Positions 7,979 to 14,254 are shown, numbered from the stretch's first letter. The stretch: 14,565 nt of DNA from JBAXXL01 sp038206725 (GCA_038206725.1 JBBRAO010000053.1:1-14565); one strand, 5' to 3'. Made by a program: numbers and translations. Notes: generated by a model not told the origin, from the letters alone.

Positions 7979-10228
7979 TTAGTGAGAGGGTAAAAATTCT
8001 ACCTTTTCATATTCTTCAAATGCTTGTAAAACTACTAAATGCGAAATTAAATAAGCTAATGAGCTTTCTGCACCTTGATTCCGATTTACTCCATAACTCT
8101 CGATCCCATCGCAACAACCTTTTGTTTCAAAATCAAACAAACTCATTCGAAGGTCATTTTCACCCAAAAACCACATAAAGCAAGTAAACAGCTTATTAAT
8201 ATAATCTTTATCTTTCGTTAAATAAAATGCTTGATGGTACATAAGCACCATTGCCAAAGCATCAATTGGCTGTTGTGCATACATTGAGGGTTTGCCCCCA
8301 CGTACATACCAATTTTCATTACCAACGATTGACAAACAGCCATCGAAAAGTGTTACATCTGCCAAAAATTTCATAGTCGCTAAAGCAACTTCACAAGTTT
8401 TTTCGTCGTGAAGTATCTCTGCGGAATGAAGCAATGCAAGCGGCAACATACCATTATCATAGGTAAGTATTTTTTCGAACCAATCCCAATCAGGCGATCT
8501 GTTTTCTTCATATTCGCTTATTAATTTGTTGGTTAGGATTCTCAACATACCAATCATTGATTCATCGTTCGGATTTTTTCGAAGGTAATAACATATACCA
8601 ACAATAGTATTTGCTATACTTCTTAATGATTGTAATTTTTCAAAGTTTGGAACCGCGTCAAAAAAAATAAATTTTCCTGTCTGGTAATAAGCGTCGTTAG
8701 GCGCATTTCCAAGCAAATAACCTAACGCCCATATAGTTCTGCCGAAAGAATCCTCAGAACCGACCTCATCAAGAAATTGTCGGCTGAAACTTAAAAAGTT
8801 TCTGAATGTACCATCTTTGTTTTGCATATAGTGTATATAGCTCAAATAAATGGGAGCCAATTCAAGAGCCAAAGCGTTTTTGTTTTGCTGATATGACATT
8901 AGAACCATCAGCAAGGCACGTGCGTTGTCATCTAAGCAATATCCTTCCTTTAGGTTAGGAATTCCGAATTTTGCGTGTTGAATTATACCTGTGTCATCGG
9001 TTAACCTTTTAATATGCGCCAGTGAAAAATCCGGCAGTAGAAGTGGGTCTATAACAGTTTCCTTTTCTATTAATACTTTTGGCTCATCAGCGAGAATTTT
9101 ATTAATAAGTGATATATACTTTTCACCGGACTTTGGCCAAGTTATGGTTTTTCCATATTCAAGGGCTTTTTGTCTAAGTTTAATAAGTTTCTTCGGATTA
9201 TCTAATAAATCTATTAGAATTGAAGATAACTGATCAGAATCGTTAAAGTTAAAAAGCGTCCCACGCCCGTCAGCCAATAATTCGGACGCGTGCCAATAAG
9301 GTGTAGAAATAACAGCGGAACCCACACCAACAGCATAAGATAGTGTTCCACTTGTTATCTGGGCTTCATTCATATAGGGAGTTATATATATATCGGAAGC
9401 CGACAAGTATTTGAATAATTCTTTTTGACTTGCAAACTCATTTAAAAACACAACGTTGTTGCCTAAATTCAGGCTTTTAACCAAACGTTGCAAATAATTA
9501 CGGTATTCTTCACCGGAATGTCGGATAACATTTGGATGTGTCTTACCTAAAACAATATACAGTACCTCGGGATATTTCTCAATAACTTTGGGTAATGCTT
9601 TGATTGCTACTTCGATCCCTTTGTTTCTGCTAAGAATACCAAAGGTTAATAAAAGTTTTTTGTTCTCGAGTTTGAAATCTTTCTTGGATTGCACTTGATT
9701 GTAATGGATATCGGGAACACCGTGCTCGATAAATACAATTTTTTCTTTGTCAATATCATATATGGTGGTTAGGAACTTAATTGCTTTCCGACTCATAACA
9801 ACAATTTTTGTCGCCATTTTACATATTTCCTGTAATACGGCTTTTTCGTTGTAAGATGGCTCTTTTACTATAGTGTGAAGTGTTACTATAAGCGGAATTT
9901 TAAGTCTATGGAGAAGTGGAAGTATATATATACCATTTTGTCCTCCAAAAATACCAAATTCGTGTTCAAGTAAACAGACATCCGCACCACTGAGATTTAT
10001 AAATTTGACCGCCTCCAAATAATCGCGTTGATGGTCTTGCCTGATTACAAATTTCACTTCTTCGGGATAATCATAGGTTAACTCATTATCGCTCATCGCA
10101 ATAACAAATCCTTCAATGAAGTCATTTCCATTTTCTTTTTTGATATCAGTATATTCGAGGATATTTTGGGTAAAAGTTCCTATTCCACATTCGCGGGGTG
10201 GATATGTGCCTATATGTGCGAGTTTCAT
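7979..10228 (-). CDS. GT4 glycosyltransferase fused to a helical toroid-like domain
   Basis: The first about 380 of 749 residues form a GT-B glycosyltransferase: IGTYPPRECGIGTFTQN at the N-terminus (the GIGTF glycine loop), LEHEFGIFGGQNG 88-99, and FGILSRNKGIEVAIKALP 196-213 starting the sugar-nucleotide domain. The motif NEAQITSGTLSYAVG keeps E288 but has no second glutamate eight residues on, so the classic EX7E is incomplete. Residues about 400-745 are a mostly helical domain with CLDDNARALL, SEDSFGRTIWALG, SMYAQQPIDALAMVL and NQGAESSLAYL, resembling an (alpha/alpha)6 barrel of sugar-acting enzymes; its reaction is unknown to me. First gene of the operon with GH130 and GT4. The fusion suggests one enzyme that transfers and then trims or epimerises sugar, an inference. 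Confidence 0.88.
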   Translation of the reverse strand: MKLAHIGTYPPRECGIGTFTQNILEYTDIKKENGNDFIEGFVIAMSDNELTYDYPEEVKFVIRQDHQRDYLEAVKFINLSGADVCLLEHEFGIFGGQNGIYILPLLHRLKIPLIVTLHTIVKEPSYNEKAVLQEICKMATKIVVMSRKAIKFLTTIYDIDKEKIVFIEHGVPDIHYNQVQSKKDFKLENKKLLLTFGILSRNKGIEVAIKALPKVIEKYPEVLYIVLGKTHPNVIRHSGEEYRNYLQRLVKSLNLGNNVVFLNEFASQKELFKYLSASDIYITPYMNEAQITSGTLSYAVGVGSAVISTPYWHASELLADGRGTLFNFNDSDQLSSILIDLLDNPKKLIKLRQKALEYGKTITWPKSGEKYISLINKILADEPKVLIEKETVIDPLLLPDFSLAHIKRLTDDTGIIQHAKFGIPNLKEGYCLDDNARALLMVLMSYQQNKNALALELAPIYLSYIHYMQNKDGTFRNFLSFSRQFLDEVGSEDSFGRTIWALGYLLGNAPNDAYYQTGKFIFFDAVPNFEKLQSLRSIANTIVGICYYLRKNPNDESMIGMLRILTNKLISEYEENRSPDWDWFEKILTYDNGMLPLALLHSAEILHDEKTCEVALATMKFLADVTLFDGCLSIVGNENWYVRGGKPSMYAQQPIDALAMVLMYHQAFYLTKDKDYINKLFTCFMWFLGENDLRMSLFDFETKGCCDGIESYGVNRNQGAESSLAYLISHLVVLQAFEEYEKVEFLPSH

Positions 10229-10535
10229 AATTTCAACTTCTTATTAATTATAGTTTCATAATTTCACTTCGGTGTTTTTAAAAACATCTTTTTTGTAAAA
10301 AAAAATTTTAAAAAACATCAAAAATTAATATAGTTTTGAAATATAATTAATAAACGCAAATGTAAGTTTAATATTTGAATATTAGCGGAGTTTAATTAAT
10401 GTTATTTTTTGCAGGTGGGTTGGTATTCGCTGATTCCTTTATTGAATAAAACAAATTTAATAAATGGCAATAGAAGAACCAACCTCACGCTTAAAAGTAA
10501 GGTTGATTTTTCAGCTTTATAATTTTAATTATCCG
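10229..10535. other. Spacer upstream of the GT4-GH130-GT4 operon
   Basis: This 307-bp AT-rich stretch must carry the minus-strand promoter of the glycan operon, but I cannot pick one with confidence: TAATTTTTG at about 10319-10327 has an extra T and no partner -33 box. It holds a 14-bp perfect palindrome TGTTTTTAAAAACA at 10273-10286 and two near-identical 14-mers ending AAACATC at 10275-10288 and 10306-10319, 31 bp apart. The right part contains the hairpin at 10480-10505. No gene seen. Confidence 0.45.
10480..10505 (-). terminator. Hairpin after the Cache lipoprotein gene
   Basis: Arms CAACCTCAC and GTAAGGTTG pair over nine positions with one mismatch around an 8-nt loop, about 30 bp past the lipoprotein stop. 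On the minus strand it is followed by GTTCTTCTATT, only moderately T-rich, so an intrinsic terminator is likely but weak. Confidence 0.5.
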
Positions 10536-11345
10536 CTAGCTTCTTTCTTTTATAATTGCGAATTTCCAAATCCTGCCATAATAAGAAGAAGTGCGCCACC
10601 AAACGTCTTTATAAATGGTTGTTTGTTTGGTTTTATCAAGGAAAGTATAGTAACTTTGCCCTGATTCTTCGTTTGCAACTTTATGCCCCACTTCCAAAAG
10701 CGATGGAAAAGCCTTATATAATGAATCTGTGAACATATTTAGTCCGGTTTGCGTAGGATCCAAATCATATATCATATTACCGTTCGCTTCCATTACCACG
10801 AAATCATCAGCTTTATCCTTGATATAAGCATCAGTGTAGAATGCGATAAAGTCGTGTGGTTTGATTACTATATTGACCGAACCAACCATAATACCATTTT
10901 TCAAAATCGGTGCCGCCAAAACAATCGCATCATAATTCTCAACTATTTTGAAAATTCCGCTCATCGCGTTTTTGTTTGTAGCCTTCATTTGGATTTGGTG
11001 TTCTTGATCGCTGATATCAACGCCTTCAGAACCGCTGTAGGCGGTCGGCTCAACATAAGTCATAATTCCTTCGGCATTCACATATAATGCTTCCATAATC
11101 GTTGGATGCTTTGTTAAAATGGATTTCAGCTCAGCCCTAACCGATACTTCCTTGAAATTGCTATCCAACATATTCTTTCCTGCAAGCGACGCATCGCTAA
11201 AAACTAGCATTACGGCAGAGTCAACCGCATTTTGCGACGACTTTAATAATGTTAAGTTTGAATTCTCTTTATCTGGTTCAGTAGGCGTATTGCAAGATAT
11301 TAGCAATACTGATAAAGCCACTAAACATAAAACTGAGTATTTCAT
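10536..11345 (-). CDS. Cache-domain lipoprotein
   Basis: The 269-residue product starts with a lipoprotein signal peptide; the lipobox LISC ends at C18 and N19 follows, so it should be anchored on the periplasmic side of a membrane or exported to the outer membrane. Residues about 35-230 resemble a Cache (PAS-like extracellular ligand-binding) domain: an N-terminal long helix, then ALYVNAEGIMTYVEP, AAPILKNGIMVGSVNIVIKP and DFVVMEANGNMIYDLDP, alternating strands typical of the second half of such sensors. There is no transmembrane helix or transmitter, which is unusual since Cache domains mostly sit in kinases and chemoreceptors. It begins 19 bp after the upstream gene's stop, with AGGA 8 nt ahead of its ATG, so the two form an operon. 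Ligand and signalling partner are unknown. Confidence 0.85.
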   Translation of the reverse strand: MKYSVLCLVALSVLLISCNTPTEPDKENSNLTLLKSSQNAVDSAVMLVFSDASLAGKNMLDSNFKEVSVRAELKSILTKHPTIMEALYVNAEGIMTYVEPTAYSGSEGVDISDQEHQIQMKATNKNAMSGIFKIVENYDAIVLAAPILKNGIMVGSVNIVIKPHDFIAFYTDAYIKDKADDFVVMEANGNMIYDLDPTQTGLNMFTDSLYKAFPSLLEVGHKVANEESGQSYYTFLDKTKQTTIYKDVWWRTSSYYGRIWKFAIIKERS

Positions 11346-11364
11346 AGTTCGTCCTAACTAATAT

Positions 11365-11850
11365 TTATAAAATATTTTTAACTATTGTTTTGTTTGACTT
11401 TGCCTGTAGATATAATTCATTTATTTCACTTGCTATATTATTACCTATAAGCGTATTATGCGATTTCATAAAACCTTCATATATAATAAAATCTTCAAAT
11501 GGCAGAATTGTAGTGGTAATTACACACGGAATATCCGGAATCATCGTATCAAATCTATCGCGGAGAGCTTTGACCGCGTAAAAAGTTTGGGTTTTCACTT
11601 GATATAAAATCGCATTATTTTTCAAATATTTAAATACAACAAACATATCGGTGATTTTCTTGTGAAATCCTTTTAATATATTTATTTGTGTTGTATTTAA
11701 TACATCAATATTTTCTTTAATATAGCTATCAACTATTTCAGAATTGATTTTATCTTTTGATTTGCTTATTTGTTCGAGAGTAGAATTCATAAACTCTCTT
11801 ATTGATGTGTCTTTTTTCAAAAAACGTGTTTTCTTACCTGCGTACATCAT
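11365..11850 (-). CDS. Unrecognised protein with an LPF-x3-IIY-x-G motif
   Basis: I choose the ATG at 11850 (161 residues); a TTG at 11871 would add seven residues without better support, and an ATG at 11847 is also possible. The first half is charged and helical. The second half reads ALRDRFDTMIPDIPCVITTTILPFEDFIIYEGFMKS. Motifs like 'TT-x-LLPF-x3-IIY-D-G' recur, from memory, in several bacterial hypothetical proteins, some with SEC-C metal-binding tails, but this one has no SEC-C cysteines. No signal peptide or membrane segment. It is first in the operon with the Cache lipoprotein and has a promoter related to that of tetR, so it is probably under the TetR regulator. Function not assigned. 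Confidence 0.75.
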   Translation of the reverse strand: MMYAGKKTRFLKKDTSIREFMNSTLEQISKSKDKINSEIVDSYIKENIDVLNTTQINILKGFHKKITDMFVVFKYLKNNAILYQVKTQTFYAVKALRDRFDTMIPDIPCVITTTILPFEDFIIYEGFMKSHNTLIGNNIASEINELYLQAKSNKTIVKNIL

Positions 11851-11939
11851 TATATTAATGTGTGCGAACAAGTATTGCCTATACTGATTTTCTGTAAGTA
11901 TCGTATTCTTCTCGTCGTTCTATTTTATAAATCAACAAT

Positions 11940-11978
11940 CAATAATGTTGTAAAATTACAAATTATAATTGATATAAA
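11940..11978 (-). promoter_or_regulatory. tetR-like promoter/operator of the lipoprotein operon
   Basis: Positions 11944-11976 repeat the tetR promoter at 12647-12678 almost base for base, apart from a 2-for-1 change after AATGTT. On the minus strand the -7 box is TAATTTTA (11951-11958), one base off consensus, and the -33 position lacks TTTG, so the promoter should be weaker than that of tetR. The imperfect palindrome CAATAATGTTG (11940-11950) lies where the tetR operator lies relative to the -7 box. Confidence 0.5.
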
Positions 11979-11993
11979 AAAGTCATAAAGCGA

Positions 11994-12033
11994 AAAAGAT
12001 TTGAACAATTGATTGGAGCCCATTGTTCAATCT
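11994..12033 (-). terminator. Intrinsic terminator of tetR
   Basis: Immediately after the tetR stop, perfect 9-bp arms TTGAACAAT (12001-12009) and ATTGTTCAA (12022-12030) enclose a 12-nt loop. A bulged extension of three pairs follows, and on the minus strand the stem runs into ATCTTTTT. This is a convincing rho-independent terminator separating tetR from the next operon. The arms also contain the half-site TGAACA seen in the tetR operator. Confidence 0.7.
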
Positions 12034-12621
12034 TTACGCAAATATAAAATCCAATTGCTCGTTGAGTAAGCGGCTGAATTCTTTATACTCCGACGGATGG
12101 CGACGATTGATATACAAGAATACTAATCCCGTAATCACGTAATTGAGTTGGTTTTTCATAATCTCAGCCTTGTTCGCGTCAATTAAATTATTCTCAGAAC
12201 AATATTCCCATTCATCGCCGCATAAGCGGTTCAGAAAAGTGTAAATCATCTCAATCGTCGGTTGCTTATGAGCTATATCACGCGTTTTCTCAATAAAAAA
12301 CAGCTCAAATATGCCCGGATACTGAATGAAGTATTTCACATAAGCTTTAGTTATAGCCTTTATTTTCCCAACCCCAGAGGGCTGTGATTTGGTTTCCAAT
12401 TCGACAAATTCCGTACATTCGTCCTGAAAATCTTTGACACACTCAAATATCAAATCCTTTACATCTTTGAAATATGTGTAAAGCGTTGCAAACGAATATC
12501 CGGCGCGGTCTGCTATATTGCGCACATTGACTACTTTCAACCCCTCGCCCTTTAGCAATTCCTTGGTTGCCTCTATAAAGTAACCGCGCATTCTTTCTTC
12601 TTGAATTTCTTTATTTTTCAT
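12034..12621 (-). CDS. TetR-family transcriptional regulator
   Basis: This 195-residue protein has the N-terminal TetR DNA-binding domain: a first helix EERMRGYFIEATKELLKGEG, then the helix-turn-helix VRNIADRAGYSFATLYTYFKDVKDLI at about 33-58, the most conserved part of the family. The rest is an all-helical ligand and dimer domain with no subfamily I can name. I start at the ATG at 12621; a TTG at 12648 would add nine residues that fall inside the operator region, so it is unlikely. No Shine-Dalgarno is visible. The promoter carries a palindrome over the expected start site, pointing to self-repression, and a similar promoter lies before the adjacent operon, its likely target. Its first ten codons are duplicated at 13559-13590. 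Confidence 0.93.
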   Translation of the reverse strand: MKNKEIQEERMRGYFIEATKELLKGEGLKVVNVRNIADRAGYSFATLYTYFKDVKDLIFECVKDFQDECTEFVELETKSQPSGVGKIKAITKAYVKYFIQYPGIFELFFIEKTRDIAHKQPTIEMIYTFLNRLCGDEWEYCSENNLIDANKAEIMKNQLNYVITGLVFLYINRRHPSEYKEFSRLLNEQLDFIFA

Positions 12622-12687
12622 AATAACACCATTATTAATATTTAACAATGTTCAAAATTACAAATTATAATTGATATATGCAAATTT
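12590..12687. repeat. 98-bp direct repeat, copy 1 (tetR start and promoter)
   Basis: It covers the first ten tetR codons, the leader, operator and promoter. It matches 13559-13656 at 88 of 98 positions by my count, with a constant offset of 969 bp and no gap. Nine of the ten differences lie in the two arms that form the palindrome in copy 2. The pair brackets the MntA-HepT module. Confidence 0.9.
12641..12684 (-). promoter_or_regulatory. tetR promoter and operator
   Basis: On the minus strand TTTG (12681-12684), exactly 20 nt, then TAATTTTG (12653-12660) is a full match to the Bacteroidota consensus. A 15-bp palindrome TTtAACAaTGTTcAA (12641-12655, one mismatched pair) overlaps the -7 box and expected start site. 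That place and size suit a TetR dimer acting as self-repressor. Confidence 0.7.
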
Positions 12688-12702
12688 GTTTTGAGAGAAA
12701 TT

Positions 12703-12732
12703 AAAAAAAACCGTGATTTTACTCTATGGTTC
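12703..12732 (-). terminator. Weak terminator candidate after hepT
   Basis: On the minus strand a short AACC/GGTT stem with poor inner pairing runs directly into eight T residues (12703-12710), about 35 bp past the hepT stop. The T run is convincing; the stem is not. Confidence 0.3.
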
Positions 12733-12766
12733 TGCTAAATTAAACACTATAACTTTGATAATAATA

Positions 12767-13225
12767 TTACATAGGTACATTCTCGTAATCTTTCATTTCT
12801 TTTATGAATTGGTTTAAAACTTCATTTATATCAATTACTGCATCTTTAAGAATATCCCAATTCAGGTTGTGGCTATATCCGTGAAAAAAATAGTGTCTAA
12901 ATCTTCTATAATCTGTTAATTTTTCAATTAAATCATTACTTAATTTAATTGGAATTTTACTACCTGAGCCAATTGAGAATCTATCAAGCAGAGTTATATG
13001 CCAGTCTTCCCCTTTAGGTAGATCAATACGAAGATATTTATGTATTCTTTTTAAAATGTTTTCAATCCCATTATAGAATTGCGCCACAAATCCACCTAAA
13101 GCAGTTTTGTGAATATTTGTCGGAGTGTTATTTACTACTTCATTTAAAAGATGCTCTATATCGGAAACAATTAATAACATTGAATCAATATCAATGTTAA
13201 TTTCGTCAGTTAACTTTGGATTCAT
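12767..13225 (-). CDS. hepT: HepT toxin (HEPN ribonuclease), type VII toxin-antitoxin
   Basis: From the ATG at 13225 this is 152 residues. It has the diagnostic HEPN motif RX4HXY as R110-HYFF-H115-G-Y117 within DYRRFRHYFFHGYSHNL. R and H form the RNase site; Y is the residue that a MntA partner modifies with AMP groups in studied systems. The helical N-terminal part (SMLLIVSDIEHLL, GFVAQFYNGIENILKRIHKYL) fits the DUF86-like HEPN fold. I prefer this start to a TTG at 13258 because AAGGAAG lies at a good distance before it. The start overlaps the 3' end of the mntA-like gene by 20 bp, so toxin synthesis is probably coupled to the antitoxin. The pair sits between two 98-bp direct repeats, suggesting recent arrival. 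Confidence 0.88.
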   Translation of the reverse strand: MNPKLTDEINIDIDSMLLIVSDIEHLLNEVVNNTPTNIHKTALGGFVAQFYNGIENILKRIHKYLRIDLPKGEDWHITLLDRFSIGSGSKIPIKLSNDLIEKLTDYRRFRHYFFHGYSHNLNWDILKDAVIDINEVLNQFIKEMKDYENVPM

Positions 13226-13484
13226 ATAAGATTCTTCCTTGTTTCTGGATATAATCAATAAATGGGCTTCCCGGTTGTAAAGGTATTAAATCAATTTGTT
13301 TTTTTAATAACTTTTCCAAACTCGCGCCAAATCTAAAAAACCTTTTATCATACAAACCGTCGCAAGCGAAATCAATATCATTAGCATTTTCAAAGGATTC
13401 CAAAGATGAACCAAATTGAATCAGCTTTGTAACCTTAAACTGCTTTGCTAATTCAATAATTTTTTTTAACATTTCATCATTCAT
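13206..13484 (-). CDS. mntA: MntA-like minimal nucleotidyltransferase antitoxin
   Basis: This 92-residue minimal nucleotidyltransferase has QFGSSLESFENANDIDFA with G25-S26 and the metal-binding D36 and D38, plus a third acidic residue D65 in KKQIDLI. In type VII systems the enzyme uses ATP to add AMP units to the tyrosine of HepT and so silences it. The spacing is GS-x9-D-x-D, one residue shorter than the commonly quoted GSX10DXD, and the arginine often found after GS is serine here. The three acidic residues are intact, so activity is likely. It is upstream of hepT and overlaps it, and an AAGG about 8 nt ahead of the ATG serves as Shine-Dalgarno. No promoter of its own is obvious; the duplicated tetR promoter at 13622-13653 points at it. 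Confidence 0.87.
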   Translation of the reverse strand: MNDEMLKKIIELAKQFKVTKLIQFGSSLESFENANDIDFACDGLYDKRFFRFGASLEKLLKKQIDLIPLQPGSPFIDYIQKQGRILYESKVN

Positions 13485-13548
13485 ACGTTGCCTTATCTAT
13501 ATACATTTATTTTAACACCTCAAAAATAATCAATTTATATTGAATATC

Positions 13549-13590
13549 CTATATTCCGATTCTTTCTTCTTGAATTTCTTTATTTTTCAT
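13549..13590 (-). pseudogene. Truncated duplicate of the tetR start
   Basis: The frame reads MKNKEIQEER, identical to the first ten residues of the TetR at 12034-12621, then leaves homology and stops after three further codons at 13549-13551. Only 13559-13590 is shared DNA. It is a remnant created by the 98-bp duplication, not a functional gene, although it may be translated as a 13-residue peptide because its promoter is intact. Confidence 0.8.
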
Positions 13591-13593
13591 AAT

Positions 13594-13640
13594 AACATAG
13601 TTATTAATATTTAACAATGTTCAATATTAATAACTATGTT
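13594..13640. repeat. Perfect 18-bp-arm inverted repeat
   Basis: Arms AACATAGTTATTAATATT (13594-13611) and its exact reverse complement (13623-13640) enclose an 11-nt loop that contains the tetR operator core AACAATGTT. The equivalent arms in copy 1 match at only about 11 of 18 positions. The DNA could form a cruciform, and transcripts from the duplicated promoter would begin inside it. Confidence 0.92.
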
Positions 13641-13653
13641 TGATGTATGCAAA
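13622..13653 (-). promoter_or_regulatory. Duplicated tetR promoter, facing mntA-hepT
   Basis: On the minus strand TTTG (13650-13653), 20 nt, TAATATTG (13622-13629) keeps spacing and seven of eight -7 bases despite the changes around it. It points towards mntA-hepT about 140 bp downstream, and the loop of the inverted repeat still carries the operator core, so the toxin-antitoxin pair may be under TetR control. Confidence 0.45.
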
Positions 13654-13685
13654 TTTAGTAAAATCACTTTTTGTCATATTTTCCC

Positions 13686-14165
13686 TTATTTATTTTTTTT
13701 AAATTCTTCAGGTACGTTTCCAATCAATTTTCTAAGGAATAGATGTGTTCCGTGCATAGGTCCGCCTTCAAAAAACATCATCGGACAAAATCCATAAACC
13801 ACCTCCACCCCACTCGCTTTTGCATCGGCGATTGCTTGCGGTGATTCGGAGCTGTGCTTGCCGACACCTTTTTGCATCCATACGCGTTTAATATTCGAGT
13901 CCACTAAATCATTTTTGACAACTTGCTCGGTTATGTCACGTGGAGTAGCGATAATTGCGCTTTGCACATTTCCCGGCAGGTCTTTTAATGTGGCATAGCA
14001 TTTTTCGCCGTTGATTTCAGAAACTTTTGGATTGACAGGATAAACTGTATAGCCTTTTTTAGTCAGCATTTCCGCTAACATAGAGCCCCATTTTTGTTTA
14101 TGACGAGAAACACCGACTACGGCTATATGTTTATCGTCAACGAAAGTTTTAATAATTTCTTTCAT
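13686..14165 (-). CDS. CoA-binding (YccU-like) Rossmann protein
   Basis: From the ATG at 14165 the product is 159 residues, normal for the stand-alone CoA_binding family. It opens with a Rossmann fold: HIAVVGVSRHKQKWGSML 13-30 with the glycine-rich nucleotide loop, YPVNPK 42-47 and SAIIATPRD 69-77, then VWMQKGVGKHS and the family tail VVYGFCPMMFF with C127. Members bind coenzyme A in crystal structures, but their physiological role is unsettled; I assign no reaction. A TTG at 14189 would add eight residues and is less likely. It is monocistronic with a promoter about 90 bp upstream bearing a near-perfect palindrome. Its 3' side abuts the duplicated tetR promoter, indicating it was tetR's upstream neighbour before the module arrived. 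Confidence 0.9.
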   Translation of the reverse strand: MKEIIKTFVDDKHIAVVGVSRHKQKWGSMLAEMLTKKGYTVYPVNPKVSEINGEKCYATLKDLPGNVQSAIIATPRDITEQVVKNDLVDSNIKRVWMQKGVGKHSSESPQAIADAKASGVEVVYGFCPMMFFEGGPMHGTHLFLRKLIGNVPEEFKKNK

Positions 14166-14233
14166 AATATTATCCAATTGATTAAACAATATTTTACGAT
14201 TATCTATATAATAAGTTTCATTATCTGCTCGAA

Positions 14234-14250
14234 TTTAAGCAATGCTTGAA
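14234..14250 (-). promoter_or_regulatory. Operator-like palindrome before the CoA-binding gene
   Basis: TTtAAGCAaTGCTTgAA is a 17-bp palindrome with one mismatched pair, centred about where transcription should start from the promoter at 14255-14286. Its design parallels the tetR operator (TT-n-AACA-a-TGTT-n-AA) with one extra base pair in each arm, so a related TetR-family protein could bind it. Confidence 0.45.
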
Positions 14251-14254
14251 TATG

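Larger units (their letters stand above)
13559..13656. repeat. 98-bp direct repeat, copy 2
   Basis: Partner of 12590-12687, same orientation, offset 969 bp. It retains the first ten tetR codons on the left and the -33 region on the right. Both ends stop sharply, at 13559 and 13656. Its centre has been rewritten into a perfect inverted repeat. Confidence 0.9.

Noticed and set aside
10464..10664. 66-residue plus-strand frame after the lipoprotein gene
   Set aside because: It runs antisense over the lipoprotein 3' end and its terminator hairpin and has no supporting start signals.
12622..12648. Nine-residue N-terminal extension of the TetR from a TTG
   Set aside because: The extension would lie inside the operator and expected leader, and the ATG at 12621 gives the normal TetR N-terminus. 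The same reasoning removed TTG extensions at 11871, 13258 and 14189.
12688..13558. The toxin-antitoxin segment as a classical insertion sequence or transposon
   Set aside because: No transposase and no terminal inverted repeats are visible, and a 98-bp duplication is far longer than normal target duplications. A recombination or duplication event is more likely.
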